Of a stretch of DNA of 24,024 nucleotides, positions 14,444 through 21,461 are shown in pieces. Location: assembly GCA_963646285.1 (NCBI GenBank), contig CAVIWF010000041.1, positions 1 through 24,024 of the forward strand. The letters are read 5' to 3'. The notes under the pieces are model-generated. The model was not told the DNA's origin. It did no database searches and was given only the letters and a program-made list of their open reading frames with translations. Each line of letters begins with the position of its first letter. The first letter of the stretch is position 1. Position numbers and translations under genes: made by a program. This DNA comes from CAKUFA01 sp963646285 (lineage in GTDB: Bacteria > Bacillota > Clostridia > Christensenellales > Aristaeellaceae).

Positions 14444-16594
14444 ATGGATAATATTCTTGAAGTAAAAAATTTGAAGGTCTCGTTCCGCACACAGGCAGGC
14501 ACGCTGAAGGCTGTTCGTGACATCTCCTTTAACCTGGAGCGGGGCAAAACCCTTGCCATCGTTGGTGAATCCGGCTCCGGTAAGTCTGTTACCGCCAAGG
14601 CCATGCTGGGCATTCTGGCAGGCAACACCATCATCGAGGGCGGCGAAATTCTTTACGACGGTCAGGATCTGCTGAAGATCAGCGAGGATGATTTCCACCA
14701 CATTCGTGGCGATAAAATCGCCATGATTTTCCAGGATCCTCTGTCCTCCCTGAACCCCATTGTGAAGATCGGCAAGCAGATCACGGAAGCCACGCTGCTG
14801 AAGAACAAGTCCAACCGGCGGGAAGCCAAGGCAGAATTCAAGCGGCTGATGAACACGCTGAAGACCAGCGTCATTGCCTCCGGCAAGTACGATGCTGCCA
14901 AGGTCAACGAAATGTTCGCCACCTTCAACAAGTTCTGCATGGAAAGTAACCGCCTGGAGAACGAGTTCAACATTGCCTTCACCAGCACGGTGGATCTTCG
15001 GGCGGATGCAGAGGATACCATTTTCAAGCTGGGCAAGGATCAGAAGCTGGACGTGAAAGCACTCCTGCGTGAATACGTAGGCAAGCTGAAGCGCATCAAC
15101 ACGAGCATCCTGACCCGTGATTTCCACGAAGATATTAACAAGCTGCTGACCCGGCTCTCTGCTGCGGAAAAGAGCTATCAGGACACCAAAACCGGCAAGG
15201 AAGAAGCTTCCAAGGTACTGGAAAAGCTGGAAGAGCTGATGCGCCAGGTGGAAAACCAGACGAAGCCGGACTTCTTCTCCTGGGGCTATTACAAGCTGTA
15301 TTGCCATGACGCCGACATGGATCAGGAAGTGGAAACACTGAATGCCAAAGCCAGCAAGTACCTGAAGGAAAACTTCATGGATCAGTTTGTGGAAATGGCA
15401 CAGAGCGGCGTGGCGTACTCCTACGAGACGGCTCGGAAGAACAAGGAAGCTGTGCTGCCCAAGCTGGCAGAAGCCCGGAAGTTCTTCGAAGCCGACTTTG
15501 ACAAGGCTGCTGCCAAGAAGCTGTGCGGCGAACTGTCTGATGCAGTGGATGCTTCCATTGATCATCTGGAATACCTGAAGGACAGTGCAGCCTACACCTT
15601 CCGCTCTGCCCTGACCAACGCCATCAACCGCTACTTCTACTTCCTGACCAACAACCCCAAGGAAGAAGCCCGGTTTGAGCGTCAGTCCAAGAAGCGGGAA
15701 GCCCTGATTGCCAAGGGCAAGAACGTGACCTGGAAAGTTGTGCCCAAGGTGGTGTATGCGCCGGAAGAGCTGCGGGGCAACATTCTCGCCATCATTGACC
15801 GGCTTGACCAGCGCTATCAGGAATTCCTGGCGCAGCCTGTGGACATTGCCCAGCGCACCGATAAGCTGATTGAGCACTTCAAGGAAGAAGGTTCTCTGGC
15901 TGTTCACCGCATTACCAAGACCATGGCCAAGGAAATGGCTGTGAAGCTGATGGAAGAGGTGGGCATTCACGAGCCTCGCCTGCGGTACAACCAGTATCCC
16001 TTCGAATTCTCCGGCGGCATGCGGCAGAGAATCGTGATTGCTATTGCCCTTGCAGCCAACCCGGACATCCTGATCTGCGACGAGCCTACCACGGCCCTGG
16101 ACGTGACCATTCAGGCACAGATCCTTGAGCTGATTAACAAGCTGAAGAAGGAACGGAACCTGTCCATTGTCTTCATTACCCATGACCTGGGCGTGGTGGC
16201 CAACATGGCAGACAACATTGCCGTGATGTATGCAGGCAAGATTGTGGAGTATGGCACGGCGGAGGATATTTTCTATGATCCTCGCCATCCCTATACCTGG
16301 GCGCTGCTCTCCTCCATGCCTGACCTGGATACCAAGGAGAAGCTGGACGCCATTCCCGGCACGCCCCCGAACATGATCTATCCCCCCCAGGGCGATGCTT
16401 TTGCGGCACGGAATAAGTATGCCATGCAGATCGACTTTGAGGAATGCCCGCCCTTCTTCAAGATTTCCGATACCCATCAGGCGGCAACGTGGCTGCTTCA
16501 TCCCGATGCGCCGAAGGTGGAAATCCCCAAGACAATTACCGAGCGCATTGCGCGCATGAATGCAAAGCGGACGGGAGGTGCAAGCCATGCCTAA
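14444..16594 (+). CDS. Oligopeptide ABC transporter ATPase, DppD/OppD type, with a ~360-residue insertion
   Basis: This 716-residue cytoplasmic ATPase is about twice the family length (near 330). Walker A is GESGSGKS (41-48), the Q-loop is FQDPLSSLNP (96-105), the signature is FSGGMRQR (522-529), Walker B is ILICDEP (542-548), and the switch histidine is H580 in FITHD. The Q-loop and signature are 426 residues apart instead of about 65. The insertion lies inside the helical subdomain, between NRREAKAEFKRLM (134) and MAKEMAVKLMEEVGI (508). It is helix-forming, rich in Lys, Glu and Ala, and has no motif I recognise. The C-terminal region corresponds to the cysteine-bearing tail of OppD but reads GDAFAARNKYAMQID, so the usual cysteines are replaced. 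GGAGG at 14431-14435, inside the previous gene, is the ribosome site. Confidence 0.92.
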   Translation: MDNILEVKNLKVSFRTQAGTLKAVRDISFNLERGKTLAIVGESGSGKSVTAKAMLGILAGNTIIEGGEILYDGQDLLKISEDDFHHIRGDKIAMIFQDPLSSLNPIVKIGKQITEATLLKNKSNRREAKAEFKRLMNTLKTSVIASGKYDAAKVNEMFATFNKFCMESNRLENEFNIAFTSTVDLRADAEDTIFKLGKDQKLDVKALLREYVGKLKRINTSILTRDFHEDINKLLTRLSAAEKSYQDTKTGKEEASKVLEKLEELMRQVENQTKPDFFSWGYYKLYCHDADMDQEVETLNAKASKYLKENFMDQFVEMAQSGVAYSYETARKNKEAVLPKLAEARKFFEADFDKAAAKKLCGELSDAVDASIDHLEYLKDSAAYTFRSALTNAINRYFYFLTNNPKEEARFERQSKKREALIAKGKNVTWKVVPKVVYAPEELRGNILAIIDRLDQRYQEFLAQPVDIAQRTDKLIEHFKEEGSLAVHRITKTMAKEMAVKLMEEVGIHEPRLRYNQYPFEFSGGMRQRIVIAIALAANPDILICDEPTTALDVTIQAQILELINKLKKERNLSIVFITHDLGVVANMADNIAVMYAGKIVEYGTAEDIFYDPRHPYTWALLSSMPDLDTKEKLDAIPGTPPNMIYPPQGDAFAARNKYAMQIDFEECPPFFKISDTHQAATWLLHPDAPKVEIPKTITERIARMNAKRTGGASHA

Positions 16595-17834
16595 TCGCAA
16601 CGATGAACCCCTGCTGCGGGTGGAACACCTTTGCCAGTACTTTGGCTCCACCAAGGCGGTGGACGACGTCAGCTTTGACATCAAGAAGGGCGAAGTCTTC
16701 GGTCTGGTAGGCGAGTCCGGCTGCGGCAAGACCACCACCGGACGTTCCATTATCAAGATCTACAACATTACCTCCGGCAATATTTACTTCGAGGGTCAGC
16801 GCATTGGTGCAGGCACGCTTTCCTACCGCAACGCCATGGAAGAGGCCAAGAAAAGCACCAAGGAAGAGATTGCTGCTCTGCAGGCAGACTCTGCGTCCAA
16901 CCCCAGCCACAAGGCTGCCAATGATGCAAAAATCGGTGAAGCGAAGAAGAAGCTTGCCGATTGCCTGAAGGAAAATAAGAAGGAAATTGCCTTAGCCAAG
17001 CATGACCAGAAGTATTCCGACAAGGAATATGCGGCGAAAAAGGCTGCCGAGGTAACGGCAGAGTATGAGACGAAGCTGAAGAACGCTTCCGGTGAAGAGG
17101 CACAGAAGCTTCGCAAGAAGTACAAGCACGACCTGAATGTGGCCAAGCACACCAAGCTCATTACCCAGATTCAGATGATTTTCCAGGATCCTGTGGCTTC
17201 CCTTGACCCCCGCATGACCGTAAAGGAAATCATTGCGGAAGGTCTTGTGATTCAGGGCGTGAAGGATCAGGAATACATCGACAACAAGGTGTATGAGATG
17301 CTGGAGCTGGTAGGTCTTGTGCGGGAGCATGCGGGACGGTATCCCCACGAATTCTCTGGCGGCCAGCGTCAGCGGATCGGCATTGCCCGAGCCATTGTCA
17401 TGAACCCGGAATTGCTCATTGCTGACGAACCTGTATCCGCCTTGGACGTGTCCATTCAGGCACAGGTCATTAACCTGCTGAACGAGCTGCGTGAGCGGCT
17501 GGGGCTGACCATCCTGTTCATTGCCCATGATCTTTCCGTTGTGAAGTACTTCTCCAACCGAATCGGCGTCATGTACTATGGCAAGATGGTGGAGCTGGCG
17601 GAGACGGACGAACTGTTCGCCCATCCCATGCACCCCTACACCCGTTCCCTGCTTTCCGCCATTCCTCTGCCTGACCCGTACAGCGAGCGGGAGCGCACGA
17701 GAATCATTTACAATTCCCTCAAGGATCACGATTACAGCGTGGAGAAGCCCTCTCTTCGGGAAGTCTGCCCTGGGCACTTTGTCTACTGCAGTGATTCCGA
17801 GGAGCGCAAGTACAAAGAGGAGTTCGGACTTTGA
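16587..17834 (+). CDS. Oligopeptide ABC transporter ATPase, DppF/OppF type, with a ~100-residue helical insertion
   Basis: The second ATPase has 415 residues. Walker A is GESGCGKT (42-49), the Q-loop is FQDPVASLDPRM (199-210), the signature is FSGGQRQR (256-263), Walker B is LLIADEP (276-282), and the switch histidine is in FIAHD (314). The segment between the beta-strand IYFEGQRIG (66-74) and MIFQDP (197) is about 100 residues longer than in ordinary DppF. It is almost wholly Lys/Glu/Ala, predicted as long amphipathic helices or a coiled coil. The insertion point differs from that of the partner ATPase. Near the C-terminus only LREVCPGHFVYC remains of the cysteine-containing tail. ATG at 16587 follows GGGAGGTG and overlaps the previous gene by eight bases. 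Confidence 0.92.
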   Translation: MPNRNDEPLLRVEHLCQYFGSTKAVDDVSFDIKKGEVFGLVGESGCGKTTTGRSIIKIYNITSGNIYFEGQRIGAGTLSYRNAMEEAKKSTKEEIAALQADSASNPSHKAANDAKIGEAKKKLADCLKENKKEIALAKHDQKYSDKEYAAKKAAEVTAEYETKLKNASGEEAQKLRKKYKHDLNVAKHTKLITQIQMIFQDPVASLDPRMTVKEIIAEGLVIQGVKDQEYIDNKVYEMLELVGLVREHAGRYPHEFSGGQRQRIGIARAIVMNPELLIADEPVSALDVSIQAQVINLLNELRERLGLTILFIAHDLSVVKYFSNRIGVMYYGKMVELAETDELFAHPMHPYTRSLLSAIPLPDPYSERERTRIIYNSLKDHDYSVEKPSLREVCPGHFVYCSDSEERKYKEEFGL

Positions 17835-18256
17835 ACGAGGACAGAAGAAGCACCATCATCAAGATCATCACAGGCTATGCCGTCAGCCTTTGTATGGGCG
17901 TCGGCCTGCTGCTGATCATCCTCCGCAATTACGGCTTTGCGGATGCAGAAACGGAGGCGGAGAAGTATCGCATCCTGTGCGATGCCTTCACCATCCCCGG
18001 CTTTACCCTGATGCTGTGCGCAGGCCTTGTGGCGGTGTACAATCGGGGGGCTTTCACCGGCGTGACCTATGGTCTGCGCCGCACGAGGGACATTCTGCTG
18101 CCGTTTTTGCATACGGAGTATATTAAGTATGGCGAGTACAAGCAGCGGAAGGAAAAGAAGAAGATCAAGCATTATTCTTTCCTGTTTTTCTCGGGGCTGC
18201 TGCTTACCCTGCCTGCGGTGTATTTTATGATTTGCTTCTATCTGCTGCGAGGGTAA
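17831..18256 (+). CDS. Small membrane protein at the end of the transporter operon (tentatively DUF3899-like)
   Basis: The product has 141 residues and three predicted membrane segments (about 9-30, 50-70 and 116-138). A basic, charged cytoplasmic loop, EYKQRKEKKKIKH, precedes the last span. TTG at 17831 overlaps the stop of the ATPase gene (TTGA) and follows AGAGGAG by about eight bases; no ATG exists before residue 22, which would remove the first span. The size, topology and position beside peptide ABC transporters resemble the DUF3899 group of small membrane proteins, but I recall this only loosely. Being last in the operon before a terminator suggests an accessory to the transporter. Function is unknown. 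Confidence 0.75.
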   Translation: MNEDRRSTIIKIITGYAVSLCMGVGLLLIILRNYGFADAETEAEKYRILCDAFTIPGFTLMLCAGLVAVYNRGAFTGVTYGLRRTRDILLPFLHTEYIKYGEYKQRKEKKKIKHYSFLFFSGLLLTLPAVYFMICFYLLRG

Positions 18257-18267
18257 ACCAAATGCAT

Positions 18268-18310
18268 AAGGAACTGCTGCGGAATGTGGTTTTGCGGCAG
18301 TTCCTTTTTC
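18268..18310 (+). terminator. Terminator of the peptide transporter operon
   Basis: AAGGAACTGC (18268-18277) pairs with GCAGTTCCTT (18297-18306), ten perfect base pairs, and the tail reads TTTTTC. It is 11 nt after the stop of the small membrane protein gene. Confidence 0.85.
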
Positions 18311-18341
18311 TGTACAAGGGGCGATATTGCCTTTTTCCACC

Positions 18342-18350
18342 TGCTATGAT
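18342..18350 (+). promoter_or_regulatory. Extended -10 promoter for the CHAP-to-mnmA operon
   Basis: TGC directly precedes TATGAT (18345-18350), an extended -10 element. No good -35 lies 17 bases upstream, which is common for this class. The start near 18357 gives a 47-nt leader. Confidence 0.45.
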
Positions 18351-18403
18351 ACACTTCAAAACGGTGATCATCTTAACTTTGCTTTGAAAGGGAGCGGGCT
18401 GAA

Positions 18404-19159
18404 ATGCTGCGAAAACGTTTGCTGACTTTGTCCATGGTTTTCATGATGGTGCTAGGAGTGTGGCAAGAAGCATTGGCGGAAAGCAAGCCGTCGCCTACCA
18501 TGACGCCGGCACCTAATCAGGTATCCGACAGTGTGCTTACGCCGCCGGAGCAGATTCAGCAGGTGCTGGACATTGCCTATAACGAGTGGCAAACCCTGAA
18601 CGGCAAAACCCTGTCCAAGTGCAACAAGTACACCGAGTGGCGGGGCAAAGGGGTCAGCTTCGGCTGGTGCGGCGGGTTTGTTACCTGGTGCATGATGGAA
18701 GCGGACATTCCCATGGAAACCTTGGAAAACGTGGAAGAAGCACCGGTAGAAGGACTGTACCATGTGAAGGAAGCCAGCGTGGGCAAGATTCTCCGGGGCT
18801 ATCTGCGGAAGGATCGGATGACGCTGGTACCGCAAAAAGGCTATCTGCTGGTATACGGTGTGCGGAAGAGTGCCAACAAAACGGTGCACATCGGCCTGGT
18901 GTATGATGTGGAAGAGCTGGGAAACGGCAAGTACCGCATTACCACCATCGAGGGCAACATGTCCAACCGGGTGAAAATGTACATTCATGATTATGACATG
19001 AATGCGGAGGAACGGGGACTGAACCTGTCCGTGGTGCCGGAGGATGAACGTACCATGGAGGCCAGTAACTGCCTGGACTACAAAATTCCCAAGAGCGACG
19101 GCAAGCCCTTTTATGTGAATTGTTTCCTGATGCCATGGCTGCCGGAAGATGCACAGTAA
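18404..19159 (+). CDS. Secreted CHAP-type cysteine amidase/peptidase
   Basis: This 251-residue protein has a signal peptide ending at EALA/ES and a short Pro/Ser/Thr linker (26-48). A cysteine-amidase fold follows, with the nucleophile C89 in FGWCGGFVTWC, H162 in KTVHIGLVYDV, and the polar residue of TTIEGN (E183/N185). The order Cys, His, Glu/Asn is that of CHAP/NlpC-type enzymes that cut peptidoglycan peptide or amide bonds. The region after 200 has no motif I know. The start follows AAGGGAG by about nine bases. It appears to be the first gene of an operon that continues through mnmA, which is odd company for a cell-wall enzyme. No cell-wall-binding repeat is present, so its substrate could also be another extracellular peptide. 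Confidence 0.85.
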   Translation: MLRKRLLTLSMVFMMVLGVWQEALAESKPSPTMTPAPNQVSDSVLTPPEQIQQVLDIAYNEWQTLNGKTLSKCNKYTEWRGKGVSFGWCGGFVTWCMMEADIPMETLENVEEAPVEGLYHVKEASVGKILRGYLRKDRMTLVPQKGYLLVYGVRKSANKTVHIGLVYDVEELGNGKYRITTIEGNMSNRVKMYIHDYDMNAEERGLNLSVVPEDERTMEASNCLDYKIPKSDGKPFYVNCFLMPWLPEDAQ

Positions 19160-19170
19160 GGAGAAAATAA

Positions 19171-20049
19171 ATGCAGCACTTATATACGGAACATGCTTTG
19201 CGGAAGGTGTGCGAGCCTGCCCCCCTGTGGCAAATCACTGCCCTTGAAAAAACTTTGGGACTTGTACCGGGAAGTGTGCCGGAAACGAATGCCGTGACGA
19301 TTTATGAAAAGGCTGTGACCTGCGCCGGTACGGTACGCTTTGTGTTCGGCGGCAGTGACGGAAGCATCCGGGCGTGGCTGGATGGCGAATTGCTGGGGGA
19401 AAGCGCAACGGGTGCTTCTTTTGATGCTTACCGGCAGGATCTGCCTTATCAAGCCCATAGGCTGAAAATGGAGCTTGGAGCAGGGGCAAAAACCATTGCG
19501 CCGGTCACCTTGGAGCAGCTGGGCAGTGCCCTGATCACCAACATGCACACGGAAGTGAAAAAACAGGGGAAAACGTTCCTCGTGGGGTTGGAGGTAAAAA
19601 TCCGCAGCCTGTCTGACGAGGAACAGACCGTGCAGGCAGAAGCGAAAGTGGGAGAAGCTGCTATGCACTGGAAGAAGCGGGTACTCTTACCCGGGGAAGA
19701 AATGCTTCTGACCGGCACCCTCCTTCTGCCAGGCAGCAAGGCCTGGACGACAGAGCACCCGGAGCAGGTCACAGCGGAAGCAGTGCTGTGGTGCGACGGA
19801 GAGCCTATTGACGACCTGCGTACACGACTTTGCCTGCGCACGGTGGAAGAAAAAGAAAACAGCTTGGTGCTCAATGGCATGGAACAGCCGCTGCGAGCAG
19901 TGACCATGGAACGGGGGCTCACCCTGGATGCAGCCTGCTGCCTGCTGCGGAATGCAAAAGGACAGGGATGCAACGGGGTGCACGGCGTTGGGCACAATTT
20001 GCAGTGCAGAGATCTTTGTGATCAAATGGGATTGGTCGTTCTTGACTGA
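19171..20049 (+). CDS. Truncated GH2-like protein without catalytic residues
   Basis: The 292-residue product resembles the N-terminal half of a family 2 glycoside hydrolase. A jelly-roll segment (IRAWLDGELLGES, FDAYRQDLPYQAHRLKMEL) is followed by an immunoglobulin-like domain ending KAWTTEHPEQVTAEAVLW and TRLCLRTVEE. The start of the TIM barrel follows (NSLVLNGMEQPLRAV, then RDLCDQMGLVVLD). It stops exactly where the glutamate-containing strands would follow, so acid/base and nucleophile are absent. The usual 'N(A/V)R.SHYP' motif is replaced by NGVHGVGHNL. Reading past the stop in all frames shows only the next gene, so there is no visible frameshift. No signal peptide is seen. AAGGAG precedes ATG 19171 and overlaps the stop of the CHAP gene. 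It may be a binding or regulatory protein, or a decaying gene whose frame survives. Confidence 0.72.
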   Translation: MQHLYTEHALRKVCEPAPLWQITALEKTLGLVPGSVPETNAVTIYEKAVTCAGTVRFVFGGSDGSIRAWLDGELLGESATGASFDAYRQDLPYQAHRLKMELGAGAKTIAPVTLEQLGSALITNMHTEVKKQGKTFLVGLEVKIRSLSDEEQTVQAEAKVGEAAMHWKKRVLLPGEEMLLTGTLLLPGSKAWTTEHPEQVTAEAVLWCDGEPIDDLRTRLCLRTVEEKENSLVLNGMEQPLRAVTMERGLTLDAACCLLRNAKGQGCNGVHGVGHNLQCRDLCDQMGLVVLD

Positions 20050-20057
20050 GGATTGCC

Positions 20058-21461
20058 ATGGATGCAGGGCAATCCATGAAGAAAGGGAAAGGGCAGCGGG
20101 TGAAAAGACCGATTTATGACATGCTGGCAGCAGCAGCCAAGGCGCAAAGTGCACACATGCCGGGGCACAAGGGACATGCGCCCTTTGGTGTGATGGATTT
20201 GTACCGCTTGGATACCACCGAGCTGCCTTCCACCGATGATTTATATGTGCCGGAAGGAGGCATTGCCAAGGCGGAGCACCTCTATGCAAAGGCTGCCGGA
20301 GCAGGGGCAACCCTGCTGCTGCACAACGGTTCCACAGTGGGCATCCATGTTATGCTCCAGCTGTGGGCACGGGAAGGGGACACGGTGCTGCTGCCTCGAA
20401 ATGCCCACCTGTCTGCCATGAATGCCTGCGTCATTGGTGGTTTGCGTCCTGCATGGATGCAGGTGATCCGCCGGCAGGACGGTTACTGTTATCTTCGCCC
20501 GGAGGATGTGCTGGAGGCCATCCATCAGCATCCCGAAGCGAAAACCCTGCTGCTGACAAGGCCGGACTATTATGGAGGTGCCATGCCTCTGCAGGAAATT
20601 ATTGCTGCCGCCCATGAAAAGGGAATGCGGGTGGTGGTGGATGAAGCCCACGGTGCCCATCTGCCATGGATGGAGGGCGGACTGCAATCTGCCGGTGCCT
20701 ATGGGGCAGATGCCTGGGTGCAGTCGGTGCACAAAACCCTGCCGGGGCTGACCAGCTCGGCGGTACTGCACCTAAGGCATGCAGAGGATCGGGAAAGAGC
20801 CCTTCAGCTGCTGCGGCGGGAGCAAACCTCTTCCCCCAGCTTTTTGCTGATGCTGTCCGTGGATGATGCCAGAGCCTTCATGGAAGCGGAAGGCAGAGAG
20901 AGGCTTGCTTCAACAGTCGCAGCGGCGAATGCTGTGCGGGAGCAGATTCAGAGCACACCTTATCGGGATGCCCATGCCCTGTGGCAGACAACGGGAATGG
21001 AGTTTGACCCAACCCGGCTGGTCATTGATGCGCCGGAGGGAGGCGAGCGGCTGGCACAGCGGCTGCGGACGCAGGGCATTGAAGTGGAAATGCATGATCC
21101 ATGGCGGGTGGTGATGATCCTGACCTGCATGGACGAGCCAGAGGAAATCCGGCATATCGGGGATGTACTGACCAGTTTGACGGAGGAAGCGCCCATCCAT
21201 CATCCGCCGATGGAAGCCAATGCAGCCCTGCCCCAGCAGGTGATGACGCCGAGAGAAGCCGTGATGAGGGACACGAAGCGGGTACCCATTGATCAGGCAG
21301 TGGAAGAAATTGCGGCAGTGTCGGCAGGCTTGTACCCGCCGGGGATTCCACTGGTATGTCCCGGGGAGCGAATCACCAGCGAAACGGCGGAGTTGCTTGC
21401 AAAGGCAGCACCACGGCAGCGCTTCGGAACAGAAGGAGATACGATCTTATGTGTGAAATAA
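20058..21461 (+). CDS. PLP-dependent Orn/Lys/Arg decarboxylase family protein (YaaO-like)
   Basis: This 467-residue fold-type I enzyme probably decarboxylates lysine, arginine or ornithine to a polyamine precursor. The N-terminus carries SAHMPGHKG and TTELPSTDDL, which are hallmarks of the family. HNGSTVGIHVML is the phosphate-binding region, VVVDEAHGAHLPW supplies D195 and H198, and SVHKTLPGLTS carries the PLP lysine K226. It is the short form, without the wing domain of E. coli-type inducible decarboxylases, and ends with a C-terminal domain (REAVMRDTKRVP, YPPGIPLVCPGE). ATG 20058 follows TGAGGA, which overlaps the previous stop. GTG at 20100 (KRPIYDML) has a purine-rich leader and matches the usual start of the family equally well, so the first 14 residues are uncertain. 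In Bacillus subtilis a homologue (yaaO) also lies next to tmk. Confidence 0.9.
   Translation: MDAGQSMKKGKGQRVKRPIYDMLAAAAKAQSAHMPGHKGHAPFGVMDLYRLDTTELPSTDDLYVPEGGIAKAEHLYAKAAGAGATLLLHNGSTVGIHVMLQLWAREGDTVLLPRNAHLSAMNACVIGGLRPAWMQVIRRQDGYCYLRPEDVLEAIHQHPEAKTLLLTRPDYYGGAMPLQEIIAAAHEKGMRVVVDEAHGAHLPWMEGGLQSAGAYGADAWVQSVHKTLPGLTSSAVLHLRHAEDRERALQLLRREQTSSPSFLLMLSVDDARAFMEAEGRERLASTVAAANAVREQIQSTPYRDAHALWQTTGMEFDPTRLVIDAPEGGERLAQRLRTQGIEVEMHDPWRVVMILTCMDEPEEIRHIGDVLTSLTEEAPIHHPPMEANAALPQQVMTPREAVMRDTKRVPIDQAVEEIAAVSAGLYPPGIPLVCPGERITSETAELLAKAAPRQRFGTEGDTILCVK

Noticed and set aside
14834..15967. Intein or inserted gene as explanation of the long DppD
   Set aside because: No intein splice-junction residues or homing-endonuclease motif and no internal start with a ribosome site; the frame and codon style are continuous.
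14279..16756. 825-codon open frame on the minus strand across both ATPase genes
   Set aside because: It is a mirror of ABC ATPase codons; its VVLPQPDSPT stretch is the familiar antisense of Walker A. No ribosome site or coherent domain.
20047..20100. Frameshift as cause of the short GH2-like protein
   Set aside because: No frame after the stop continues a GH2 barrel; the next gene's decarboxylase sequence begins at once.
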